64,000 nt of DNA, taken from positions 1 through 64,000 of the forward strand of contig CAZQQU010000010.1 in the NCBI GenBank assembly GCA_964595625.1, written 5' to 3'. Below the pieces are notes generated by a model. The model saw only the letters and a program-made list of their open reading frames with translations, did no database searches and was not told the origin of the DNA. Shown here piece by piece: positions 36,217-45,800 of this stretch. Origin of the DNA: CAZQQU01 sp964595625 (GTDB lineage Bacteria; Bacteroidota; Bacteroidia; Flavobacteriales; Flavobacteriaceae). A program made the translations under genes and the position numbers. The stretch's first letter is position 1; each line of letters opens with the position of its first letter.

Positions 36217-37647
36217 ATGAGTAAAGACGAATATTTATCCAAATTAGAACTTTCGAAAGAAGATATGCAATGCTACGCCTACAAAGTGGCGGATGCCATA
36301 GTCGACCATTTTGATACCCAACACACTAAAAGTCCCGTGGTCCATGCCTCACGAGAGGAAATGGACGAGGTGTTTGTGGAAACTCTTCCTGAAGAGCCTT
36401 CAGATCCGTATCAGGTTTTGCAATATGTGTTGGACGAAGTGATGACGCACTGTAATGTGGTCAGTCATCCGCGTTCGTATTCGTTTGTACCCGGGCCGAG
36501 CAATTATATCAGTGCCATGGCCGATAGCCTAAGCAGTGGTTTTAACGTTTTTGCAGGAGGTTGGGCCGCTTCTCCGGCGGCTGCCGAAATAGAAATTGTC
36601 ACTACCAACTGGCTGTTACAATTATTTGGGTTTCCGGTGAAAAAAGGGGGAGGTATTTTTACGAGTGGCGGTTCCATGGCCAATCTTACGGCTTTAATCA
36701 CTGCACGCAATGTAAAATGCGGTGATGATTTCGCGAAAGCGATAATCTATTTATCAGATCAGGCACATTCTTCGAATATTAAGGCCATCAGAATGTTGGG
36801 TTTCAAAAAAGAACAAATTCGGATTATTCCCACCGACATGGAATTTAAAATTTCATTAAATAAACTAAAAAATGCCATTGCCAAAGACCGTTTGGAAGGT
36901 TGGCAGCCGTTTTGTTTTATAGCTTCTGCAGGAACCACCAATACCGGAACGGTAGATCCGTTGAAAGAACTTGCTGTTATTTGCAAGAAAGAGGACATTT
37001 GGTTACACGTAGATGCCGCTTACGGTGGGGCAGCAATTTTATCGACTCACGGGAAAAAAATATTAGCCGGAATAGAAAAAGCCGATTCCATCACCGTTGA
37101 CCCTCACAAGTGGTTTTACCAACCCTACGAAATAGGTTGTTTATTGGTGAGAAATCACAAATGGCTGAGTGCTACCTTTACCGAAAAACCCGAATACCTG
37201 CGTGATATTGAAGGCAATGAGTCTGAAATCAATTTTTACGACCGAGGAATCGAACTCACGCGGCGTTTTAGGGCGTTAAAATTTTATATGTCGCTGAAGA
37301 CTTTCGGACTTTCTTCGTTTCGAAAAGCTATAAATTACAATATTTCTTTGGCGGAAAAAGTAGAAAGTTTACTCCGTAAAAGCGATACCTGGGAAGTCAT
37401 TTCCCCGGCTACCTTAGCGGTGATTAATTTTAGATATCATCCTATCGGGAAAAACCTATCAGAACCGGAGTTGGATGCCATCAACCAGAAGATTTCGAAA
37501 GCGGTGACACAATCGGGGCATTCGCTTTTGGTGACCACCATTTTAAACAAACAAGTGGTATTGCGCATGTGTTTAATCAACCCCCGAACCACTTTGCAGG
37601 ATGTGAAAAGCACTCTCGAATTGTGTGAAAAATATGCCACCTCATGA
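36217..37647 (+). CDS. PLP-dependent group II decarboxylase (aromatic-L-amino-acid/glutamate type)
   Basis: The ATG at 36217 gives MSKDEYLSKLELS. A TTG three codons upstream was rejected. The 476-residue enzyme has SGGSMANLTALITAR at the cofactor phosphate site and AHSSNIKAIRMLG. WLHVDAAYGGAAIL holds the Asp that contacts the PLP nitrogen, and TVDPHKWFYQPYEIGCLLVRN holds the Schiff-base Lys. N-terminal HPRSYSFVPGPSNYISAMAD is the substrate-side segment. The precise substrate amino acid cannot be told. A TACTTTTG element (36203-36210) lies only seven bases upstream. Its stop overlaps the next gene (ATGA). Confidence 0.93.
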   Translation: MSKDEYLSKLELSKEDMQCYAYKVADAIVDHFDTQHTKSPVVHASREEMDEVFVETLPEEPSDPYQVLQYVLDEVMTHCNVVSHPRSYSFVPGPSNYISAMADSLSSGFNVFAGGWAASPAAAEIEIVTTNWLLQLFGFPVKKGGGIFTSGGSMANLTALITARNVKCGDDFAKAIIYLSDQAHSSNIKAIRMLGFKKEQIRIIPTDMEFKISLNKLKNAIAKDRLEGWQPFCFIASAGTTNTGTVDPLKELAVICKKEDIWLHVDAAYGGAAILSTHGKKILAGIEKADSITVDPHKWFYQPYEIGCLLVRNHKWLSATFTEKPEYLRDIEGNESEINFYDRGIELTRRFRALKFYMSLKTFGLSSFRKAINYNISLAEKVESLLRKSDTWEVISPATLAVINFRYHPIGKNLSEPELDAINQKISKAVTQSGHSLLVTTILNKQVVLRMCLINPRTTLQDVKSTLELCEKYATS

Positions 37648-38861
37648 AGATGGATACACTTATCTTAGGAGGCGGTGCCGCTGGATTTTTTACCGCAGTT
37701 AATCTGGGTAAAATGTCACCGGATAGGCGAATTGTTATTTTGGAAAAAAGCAATCAAATACTCGCTAAGGTTAAGGTTTCGGGAGGAGGACGTTGCAATG
37801 TTACCCACGCCGAATTTATTCCTTCTGAATTAGTAAAAAATTATCCCCGAGGCGAAAAAGAACTACTCGGTCCGTTTCACCGGTTTATGACGGGCGATGT
37901 GATTACTTGGTTTGAAGAGCGTGGGGTTACTTTAAAAACCGAAGCCGACGGCCGTATGTTTCCGGTGACTGATTGTTCGCAAACTATCTTGGATTGCTTT
38001 TTGAAAGAAGCCCAAAAGTATGGTGTGGAGGTATTGAAAAATCAATCTGTAATCGATTTTTACAGAGAAAATGAGCAGTGGAAAGTGCTCACTAAAAAAG
38101 GAGAGTTTTTTTGTCAAAATTTGGTCATCACCACCGGAAGCAGCCCGCAGATATGGAAATTACTCAAAAAACTATCACACACCATCATCCCTCCGGTGCC
38201 GTCTTTGTTTACCTTCAACATCAAAGACCCGCGCATAACGGATTTATCTGGAATTTCTAAAAAAGTTTCGGTAAAAGTATTGGATTCCAAACTTGAAAGC
38301 GAAGGTCCTTTGCTGGTTACCCATTGGGGAATGAGCGGCCCGGCGATTTTAAAACTATCGGCTTGGGGGGCTAGAAAACTTTTCGATTTAGATTATCGAT
38401 TTTCCATACAAATCAATTGGTTATTCGATATAGATAAAGAAAGGGCTATTACATATTTACAAAAAATAAAACAAGAAAACGGCAAGCAATTAGTATCCAA
38501 ATATCCACATTTTGAATTGCCTAAAAGGCTGTGGCAGAATTTGGTGAAAGCTTCAGAAATTAATTCGGAAGTTAAATGGGCGGAGGTTACCAAAAATCAG
38601 CTTACAGAATTTGCATCACAAATCACCGAAAGTATTTTTAAGGTAGAGGGAAAAAGTACATTCAAAGAAGAATTTGTCACTGCCGGCGGGGTAGATTTAA
38701 AAGAAATTAATTTTAAAACCTTTGGCAGTAAGCTACATCCAGGCTTGTATTTTGCGGGTGAAGTTCTCAATATCGATGCGGTTACCGGAGGTTTTAACTT
38801 TCAAAACGCCTGGACAGGCGGCTATATTGTAGCTCGGAGTATTATGGGTTCACCCAAATAG
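37644..38861 (+). CDS. HI0933/BaiN-family FAD-dependent oxidoreductase
   Basis: The 405-residue flavoprotein begins TLILGGGAAGFFTAVNLGK, the FAD-binding GxGxxG. It contains KVKVSGGGRCNVTHAE, which is characteristic of the HI0933 family, then NLVITTGSSPQIWKLLKKL. It ends in VTAGGVDLKEINFKTF and FAGEVLNIDAVTGGFNFQNAWTGGY, the second diagnostic segment. The family includes BaiN-like and other poorly characterised enzymes, and the substrate is unknown. ATG at 37644 overlaps the stop of the decarboxylase gene by four bases, so the two are translationally coupled. Confidence 0.93.
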   Translation: MKMDTLILGGGAAGFFTAVNLGKMSPDRRIVILEKSNQILAKVKVSGGGRCNVTHAEFIPSELVKNYPRGEKELLGPFHRFMTGDVITWFEERGVTLKTEADGRMFPVTDCSQTILDCFLKEAQKYGVEVLKNQSVIDFYRENEQWKVLTKKGEFFCQNLVITTGSSPQIWKLLKKLSHTIIPPVPSLFTFNIKDPRITDLSGISKKVSVKVLDSKLESEGPLLVTHWGMSGPAILKLSAWGARKLFDLDYRFSIQINWLFDIDKERAITYLQKIKQENGKQLVSKYPHFELPKRLWQNLVKASEINSEVKWAEVTKNQLTEFASQITESIFKVEGKSTFKEEFVTAGGVDLKEINFKTFGSKLHPGLYFAGEVLNIDAVTGGFNFQNAWTGGYIVARSIMGSPK

Positions 38862-38896
38862 ACCACGAGAATTTTCCCCTAATAACTCCCGTGGTC
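38861..38896. terminator. convergent terminator-like hairpin
   Basis: GACCACGAGA and TCCCGTGGTC form a 10-bp stem with one mismatch around a 16-base loop, between the stop of the flavoprotein gene and the 3' end of the M23 peptidase gene. There is no strong T-run, so its efficiency is uncertain. Confidence 0.45.
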
Positions 38897-38907
38897 TCGA
38901 CAAATAG

Positions 38908-40296
38908 TTAACGTTTAACTAATTTGTGGGTGCTGATGTGATTATCCGCCTGAATTTTTACCACATAGAGGCCGGATCGTAAATGTTGGACACTAAGGCT
39001 AGTTTGAGTTGCATTCAGGGTTTGTTGTACTACTACTTTACCGCTGATATCGTAGATTGAAATTTTTTGGATAGCTGTTTGTGCTTGTACATATAGCTGT
39101 TGCTGTACCGGATTGGGATAGAGCAGTATTGGGGATTCTTGATGTTCTTCCATCGATAGTTCGGTATTGATACCAAAAATGGTTTCGTAGGTTTTTCCTT
39201 CAAAATTTACGGTTACTTCATAGACCCCATCCACCCAATTTTCATCGATAGACCAATTCCACTGTGCCCAAGCAGTGGCGTAAAATTGTCCGAAATCAGA
39301 CATCCAAGTGAAGTCAGAGATTACAGTCCCTTGGGGATTGGAAATTTGTATTTCTACTGGAACGTCATTTTTTAAATCTCTAAAAAACATTCGTAAAAAG
39401 AGTTGATCACCGGGTTCAAAATTGAGCTCTTCGTAGGTGTTTTCAACATGGGGGCATTGGTCGTCAAAATCCCCTGAATAGTGGGTTGATAGCCTATTGA
39501 TGGTAGAAACATAATAAGGTTCTTGTTCTACCCACCACGACTCGTTGTTCATACTGTTACAGGATCCTTGGAAAGGATCGATTACTTGGTTGGTGTTGTC
39601 TCTTACCTCAAAGTGTAAATGTGGAATAGTACTACTGCCCGAACTGCCGGCCAAGCCTAAAAATTCACCTGCTTCCACTGAATCACCTACTTCTTTAGAA
39701 GTGATACCACCATTTTTAAAGTGCATATAAATGGTTCGCGATCCATTGGCGTGTTCCAACACAATACCATTCCAATTCGGATTGCCATTGTTGAGACAGT
39801 TTAAGTCGTAAAAACCGTCTTTTTTTTGAACGATTACTCCAGGGGCGGCAGCAACAATTTCCATCACATCTTCTTGCATACGTTTCCATGGGTAGGGCCA
39901 CAAAATATAATCGGTTCCTTGGTGATTGCCCGAAGCCCAGTCGTAGGTGCGATTTTCACAGTAATAGTCCAATAATTGATTGTTGGGAGTCAAGTTGTGA
40001 TCCACCAAATAATTAATGGTGTGGTAGCCGTAGTCTCCAAAACCCGATTTGGCTCGGATAGGTTCAATAAAAGCCACACTGCCACGTGAGTCAAAAGCCC
40101 GAGGATTTTTTCTGAGTATTTCTTTTTTATTGTTTTCAATTTCTTGAAAAAGCTGCGTCCGGTCTGTTTCGGTTAAACATTCGGTTTTTTCAAATACAAC
40201 GGGTTCTCCATAAAAGGATAAGGGTGGATTGATCGATTGAGAAAAACTAAAAGGTATACAACAGAGACTGAGTATCCCTATATAAATTGATTTCAT
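38908..40296 (-). CDS. M23-family metallopeptidase with T9SS C-terminal domain
   Basis: A signal peptide covers residues 1-20 (ending FSFSQS). The catalytic LytM/M23 domain spans about 110-265. H and D zinc ligands are in SGNHQGTDYILWPYPW, and the family motifs GNGSRTIYMHFKNG-like and PHLHFEVRD (HxH) follow LGLAGSSGSSTIP. A beta-sandwich region (about 290-370) precedes a T9SS type A domain (ILLYPNPVQQQLYV, then ISIYDISGKVV, then RSGLYVVKIQ, ending KLVKR). The protein is exported to the surface, where it would cut peptide bonds in peptidoglycan or other Gly-containing substrates. The second ATG (40296) is preferred. It lies directly after the broken T9SS gene in the same direction. Confidence 0.92.
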   Translation of the reverse strand: MKSIYIGILSLCCIPFSFSQSINPPLSFYGEPVVFEKTECLTETDRTQLFQEIENNKKEILRKNPRAFDSRGSVAFIEPIRAKSGFGDYGYHTINYLVDHNLTPNNQLLDYYCENRTYDWASGNHQGTDYILWPYPWKRMQEDVMEIVAAAPGVIVQKKDGFYDLNCLNNGNPNWNGIVLEHANGSRTIYMHFKNGGITSKEVGDSVEAGEFLGLAGSSGSSTIPHLHFEVRDNTNQVIDPFQGSCNSMNNESWWVEQEPYYVSTINRLSTHYSGDFDDQCPHVENTYEELNFEPGDQLFLRMFFRDLKNDVPVEIQISNPQGTVISDFTWMSDFGQFYATAWAQWNWSIDENWVDGVYEVTVNFEGKTYETIFGINTELSMEEHQESPILLYPNPVQQQLYVQAQTAIQKISIYDISGKVVVQQTLNATQTSLSVQHLRSGLYVVKIQADNHISTHKLVKR

Positions 40297-40312
40297 AGGC
40301 ATAGATTTAAGT

Positions 40313-40544
40313 TTATATTTTTATAATTTTATGAGTTATTGCTGGTTGATTTTCAAGGATCAGGGTAATGAAATAGATACCACTGGGGGCCTCCCAGTAT
40401 ATAGCCCCCATCCGGAGTTGGTTCGAGTGCATACACAACATCAAGGCCGTTTCCGCCGATGGTTTTTTGCCATTGTATAGCTGGATCTTGAGCTTTTATA
40501 AAGCTAAAAATCACTAGCAATATGGGTGTGAAGAATGATCTCAT
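40313..40544 (-). pseudogene. internally deleted T9SS-exported protein remnant
   Basis: From the ATG at 40544 the frame encodes a signal peptide (MRSFFTPILLVIFSFIKAQ) and the start of a mature protein (DPAIQWQKTIGGNGLDVVYA, then TPDGGYILGG), and ends at 40353. In the frame shifted by one base, the same stretch ends as PSGIYFITLILENQ, then AITHKIIKI and a stop at 40313. That is the tail of a T9SS type A sorting domain. The normal gene of this kind (a repeat protein starting with TIGGNGxD) would be over 1 kb long. The middle has been deleted and the ends joined out of frame. It lies inside the CHAT-protease operon, 18 bases after the 206-residue protein gene. Confidence 0.75.
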
Positions 40545-40562
40545 AATTTTGAGTTTGATGGG

Positions 40563-41183
40563 TTAATTTTTAGTGAATAAATTTTTTCCGGTCCACCCAC
40601 CTCCCACTACTAGTAGGAGTAGTCCGGTAAGGCGCATCCAGCCCCAAGAACCTCCTTTAGGGCCTTTCATTTTAAAGGTAAATACAGATTGTCCGAAGCT
40701 GTCTTTGTCTAATTTTACCTCTTTGGCTTCTTGGGGAAATTCGATGATATATGTTTGTTGTATCATACCCCCAAATTCTGGGGGACTAGTGACTAGCATA
40801 AATTTTTTGTCGGTGAGTTCGGTAACGTGAGCATTTTTCTGGCCGGTTTCAAGGGTCCATTGTCCTCTTTTGTCGATTTTACAAACTCCCAGTGCCTTTA
40901 GAGTGAGTGTAAACGAGCGATTCATATCGTCTTTTTCCAATTTGAAATTCTCCAAAAAATAGGTGGGCATGGTTCGCTCCATTTCTCGTTTTAAGGCTGC
41001 TGGATTATTTCCCAACGAGTTGTTCCAGATTTGCCATTGTTGGGCGTTGAGAGTCATTGCTAGCGTAAGTTTGGCATTACCTATGGAGTCTAATTTCATT
41101 TCCAATTTTTGCTGGGTTTGAGCTTGGACAAGCCCGGTTGTTACCATTAAAAAAAAGCTGATTAATAAGGTTATAGTTTTCAT
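40563..41183 (-). CDS. envelope protein with signal peptide and C-terminal membrane helix
   Basis: The 206-residue protein has a signal peptide (1-21, ending LVQAQ), a mixed alpha/beta periplasmic region (22-170) and a C-terminal hydrophobic helix of about 16 residues (RLTGLLLLVVGGGWTG) followed by a basic end. Two Lys/Asp-rich segments (LKREMERTMPTYFLENFKLEKDD, EVKLDKDSFGQSVF) occur. The GGSWGW motif just before the helix is unusual. I do not recognise a family. It lies 11 bases downstream of the transglutaminase-like gene, within the ECF-CHAT operon, so it may form part of that membrane complex. Confidence 0.7.
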   Translation of the reverse strand: MKTITLLISFFLMVTTGLVQAQTQQKLEMKLDSIGNAKLTLAMTLNAQQWQIWNNSLGNNPAALKREMERTMPTYFLENFKLEKDDMNRSFTLTLKALGVCKIDKRGQWTLETGQKNAHVTELTDKKFMLVTSPPEFGGMIQQTYIIEFPQEAKEVKLDKDSFGQSVFTFKMKGPKGGSWGWMRLTGLLLLVVGGGWTGKNLFTKN

Positions 41184-41194
41184 ACAAAAAAGAT

Positions 41195-42811
41195 TTAGCG
41201 GATACTGTTATAGACTTGATTAATTGTTGAACTGTTTTGGTTGTAGAGATAATCGTAGGTACCTACGGCTACTAAACGAAGCCCGTTTTGACCTGTAACT
41301 ATTTTACCAATCCAGTTGAGGCTGTTGCCCTGAGAATAAGTTACACCTACCACTTGGTTACCGTTGATTTGATATTGCAGTTGTTGTCCAAAATTGGCCA
41401 GACTGCCTCTTACGGTTTCCAGGAGCTGTTGTGGGTTGGAGGTAGAAACATCAAATACCGACACACTCACCTCTTGGTTGGCCGAAAGTATATTGGCCGT
41501 TAAAATAGGTAGTTCTGGGTAAGGGTAGGAATAGACTTGCCAGCCCTGAGGTACCGAAAAAGAAAGGGCGTTACCACCCCCCGAGTAGGTAGTGCCCCCA
41601 CCGCCCCCACTATAGTTGGAATGGTTACTAGAGGCATAACCCGAATAATTATTAGACCAATTGGCTACAATATCGTCTACTTTGGTTCTTAGAAAGGTAT
41701 CATCGGGTAAATACATCGGGGTAATCCCTTTTTGGTTAGCCACGTGTATATCGACCATGGTATAGCGAGGATCTCCCATTTGAGCGTATTGCATAAATTC
41801 TTGGAGTTGCTTCATTCCCATTTCAAAGGCCTGTTCGGCGGAAGCTATTTGTCCTAATCCTTGTCCGCCGATACCGGTAGCTTCGATAGCATAAAACTGT
41901 CCGTTGAGTTTAAAACCGGGGTAAGCATGGCCGGGTACCATAAAGATTATAGGCTCCAAACCGGCATTTGATAAGACACTGGCATACAACAAGCTTAACT
42001 CCAGGCAAAGTCCGGTATTCCCGGTGATTACCTCCCGAGGCAATCGATTGTGTTGTGACATTTGCGAGTAGTCTTGTAGGCTAGAGGGTATACCTTTGGT
42101 ACCGCTATAAACCATGCCCGATTGTAGGGTAGCTTGGTAGATGCCGGCTAAAAACCGAACGGCTTCCTGAGGGTCTTTGTTGACCGAAGCGGCTTCGCCT
42201 TGGAGTATTTTTTCTTGGATATTTTGGGTATAGTATTGTACGATAGGATCGTTGGGGGTTACAAAACATGCCAGTAGTACATCGTTGTCGTACACGTCAG
42301 ACCATTCCGATATTTCTTCATTAGGTACATTGGTAAACATAAATTCGTTGCGGTTGGTCAAGCGAAAAGAAAACTCTTCTTCGATGGTTTGTTCTTCATC
42401 AGCGCCTTTCCATGTAATCTCAATCTCTACTTTTTCACGTGATTCGGTGGTTTTATTGGTGATTGAGTTGTCAAATTTGGGATAACACAGTACGGCTGCA
42501 GTTTGGCCGGAATACATTTCGCCGATGGTTTCCAAATCGGTCCATTCAATTAAACCGGGTATGCGGTATCGCACTTTAACATCCTCCAACACTTGCTTTG
42601 AAGTGTTGGTTATTTTAGCTTTAAACAAGTAAAATTTTCCGTCGTAGGCTTCTTTATTCCCATAGACATTATGGGCGGCCGGCATCAGGTTGGGAATGCT
42701 GTTAATTTCTATATCGAGCAAGGATTTGCCAGAAGAATTAAAAGCATAACTGAGTGCGAACAATACAATACCCAGTAGGGCGATTGCCAGTGGAGTAAAA
42801 CGTGGGTTCAT
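41195..42811 (-). CDS. membrane-anchored transglutaminase-like protein
   Basis: The 538-residue protein has an N-terminal membrane anchor (residues 8-23, LAIALLGIVLFALSYAF). A beta-sandwich region (about 35-155) has the look of a CARDB/Ig-like domain (KFYLFKAKITNTSKQVLED). The catalytic region has GNTGLCLELSLLYASVL with Cys269, MVPGHAYPGFKLN with His295 and FYAIEATGIGG with Glu310, matching the transglutaminase-like Cys-His-acid triad. A Gly/Ser/Asn-rich linker (about 385-415) joins a C-terminal domain of about 110 residues. It would face the periplasm and act as a thiol protease or cross-linker, if active. It lies between the CHAT protease and the 206-residue protein. Confidence 0.8.
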   Translation of the reverse strand: MNPRFTPLAIALLGIVLFALSYAFNSSGKSLLDIEINSIPNLMPAAHNVYGNKEAYDGKFYLFKAKITNTSKQVLEDVKVRYRIPGLIEWTDLETIGEMYSGQTAAVLCYPKFDNSITNKTTESREKVEIEITWKGADEEQTIEEEFSFRLTNRNEFMFTNVPNEEISEWSDVYDNDVLLACFVTPNDPIVQYYTQNIQEKILQGEAASVNKDPQEAVRFLAGIYQATLQSGMVYSGTKGIPSSLQDYSQMSQHNRLPREVITGNTGLCLELSLLYASVLSNAGLEPIIFMVPGHAYPGFKLNGQFYAIEATGIGGQGLGQIASAEQAFEMGMKQLQEFMQYAQMGDPRYTMVDIHVANQKGITPMYLPDDTFLRTKVDDIVANWSNNYSGYASSNHSNYSGGGGGTTYSGGGNALSFSVPQGWQVYSYPYPELPILTANILSANQEVSVSVFDVSTSNPQQLLETVRGSLANFGQQLQYQINGNQVVGVTYSQGNSLNWIGKIVTGQNGLRLVAVGTYDYLYNQNSSTINQVYNSIR

Positions 42812-42868
42812 AAGTGGATATTTTGATTAGTTATTCTAATATCTAATCGAAATACCTGCTAAATGTCA

Positions 42869-45800
42869 TCACTGTGAGCGTCTTTTTTTAAAAAAATAAT
42901 AGAAAATAATTATACATACTAGTAGAAGTACAATTCCTAACAAAAGGCTGGGAAAGGTATTGGAGGAATTAAACGCTATGGCTGTAGTGTCTCCTATCAA
43001 GACCAGTCCGGCCCAATATTCGGGGGCTACGGTCCGGCCTTGGTGATTGGTTAAATAGGTGAGTTTGGCCTGTTGTAATGCCCGGTCTTTATCCATCCCT
43101 TTTTTTAGGTTGCTATAGAAATAATCTACCAAGGTAGAGCTGGATTCTTCGTCTATTTCCCAGAGGCTAGTCAATATACTTTTACTACCCGCGAAGTTAA
43201 ATGCGTGTGCCAAGGAAATCATGCCTTCTCCGGGCTGGTGGGTAGGTTTTCCAGTTTCACAAGCGGTGAGTATGGTTAGGTCGGAAGTGAGGGGGATGTT
43301 GTAAATTTCGTAGGTATAGAGCGAATTATCTTCCAGCAGCTCGTGTTGGTTATTTTTAGCAAAAATCAAACGGGATAATTCGGGGCTGATGTTGTTAGAT
43401 TCTGCGTGGGTAGCGATATGAATTATTTTGTGTTGGTTGGCTTGTTGTACAAATAGGTTTTTTACAGCTTGATCATGTATAAAATAAGTTCCATCAAACA
43501 GTTGCGCATAATTAATCACCAGTTGTTTACTAAAGGGTTGTGGTAGTAAAGTCAGGTACGACTCATCGATGGCGGTAGAGTCAGCCATGTTACAAAGGTA
43601 TTGCTCTTTCATTTCGGTGTTAAACACGGGGGCAAATGCTATGTAATTAGTGGTGTAAGATTTGTCCCATGATTTGGGGTTTACCATCAGCAAACTATAA
43701 TTATACGAAATCACATACTGAGAGAGTAAGCTATGGGTGGCCAATTGATCAAAATTTTGAATTGGGGTAGGAGTGAGTATTTCAAAACTCAGGTTAAAGA
43801 GTTCCCCATCGGGTATTATGATTAGCTTTTCAGTGTGTAGATAAGATTCCAGGGGTAGCCACAAATGTTGGTAAAGTTCATACAGCAATTGTCCGGTTGT
43901 AATGGCGTCAAAACTATGTTTAGGTATTTCGTTAATATGATTTTTAATGGGCGGGTAGTCTAAGGCAATTATTTGTTTATGTGAATTTGTCAGTACTACC
44001 ACAAATAACTCTTCGTCGATAAAGAGATATCGAATCAGGGTGGTTTGAGGTTCTATGTTTTGTTGAATGCCTTCGAGCTGGGTAACCACCGAGGCATATT
44101 TCATTTTGTAGTATTTTGGATAATCCTGTTGTAGGCTATCCAAAAACTGCTTCCATAGTTGTTGGGCCTCAAAAAAGGGCTTTAAATTGCCTTTTTCGGT
44201 ATGTAACGATTGGGTGATTTTGGATTTTAGGGTTTGTTCGCGTTGAAGTATGTTTTGCGGTATAATTGCTGAGCTGTCGGTTTCTCTCAAATGCAAACGG
44301 GAGCGAATGCGGTAATAGATACTCGATTCGTGTAGGGTGAGCAGGTCGTCTAAATAGCGTTGATTTTGGGTTAAGCGGTAGAGTTCCCATTGTATTTTTT
44401 TAGCAAAATCAAACAATTGTGCATTCTCGGCTAAGAGTAGTGTAACGTCTTGGTGGTTGACTACGCTTTGTCTACGTTGGTCTAAAATAGAGATTCCTTC
44501 TTCCATTTGCTGGAGTAGGTTTTCTAATAGCGGTTGGCTGAGTTGGGGTGCGGCTCGGTACTGTGCTTGACTGTTTATGAGTAGTGCTTTGGGTTTGCGA
44601 TACACCCATAAAATAGAATCGGTGGTAGCGTGTAGGCTATCGGGTTGAAAGCGCAGGGCTTCTTGACTGTAATAAATAGCTTGTGGATAATCTTTTAGCA
44701 GGTAGTACACCTCGGCCAAATTGATAGTATGGTAGAGGTCTTGGAGGGTATTTTTAAAATCATTTTTTTTGGTCAACTGATAGATTTCAGTGGCTAGGGG
44801 GAGTGCCTTATCGGAGTAGTTGTTTTTAGCATAAAAGAGTGAAAATTCCAATAGTTGGTCCATATGGTCTTTAGTATATTGACCTTTCATCACTTGGCGG
44901 TATACCGATTCGGCTTTTTGGTAATAGGTAAAAGCGGTATCGGTTTGATGGAGTAGCTCGGCGGCTTGGCCTTTGGTAGCCAAAGCGGCTGCGTACCAAT
45001 ACAAACTTTGTTGCGGATTTTTCTCGAGAATGGCTACCGCTTGTTGAATGAGATCCCAAGCACCTTGACCGTCTAGATTGGCCATTTTGGCTTCTGAAAG
45101 CAGAATCTGAGAGATAACCAAATTGATATTGTCTTTATCAAACAGCCGTTGTTTTTTTTGGTAGGCGTATTCGATGAGGTATTGGGTTTTTTGATGTTCC
45201 CCGATGGTGTTGTAAAAAGAAGCCAGATTTTCAATGGCAATTAATTGGTGTTTTTTGGCTTGAAACACGCGACCTTCGTCGGACGACTGCTGAATAAACC
45301 GTTCGTAACCCTGAATCGCCTCTTGCACATAGCTAATAGCACGGTAGTTTTTTCCTTGGGCATTCATCAAAATGGACAGGTTCATCTTTACTAAAGCCGG
45401 TCGGTAGTATTGGTTGAGCAGGTCGGTATTATCGGTCTTAGCTAATACTTCCACTGATTTTTCAAAATAATAGGCCGAGCTGTCGAGTTGGGATTCGTAC
45501 CACATAATTCCGCCCAAGGCGTTGTATATAATTTGAAAGGACACATAGTCTTGGGCGTCGTATTGGTTTTGAAGGCGGAGTGCTTTGTTATAGTGTTTTT
45601 TGGCCAGCTGAAAATTGCCCATACCCGAGGCGTTGTAACCCAGACTGTATTCGATATCGTGAATTTCGGCTACTTGCGGTTGGTTCATTTTTTCGGCGAA
45701 AGCCAAAGCCCGCACTAATAATTCGTAGGCCATTTGCGAATTGCCGTAATTGGAGTGTAACCAAGCCAGTTCTTGCAATGCTTTTTTGGCTACGTGGTGA

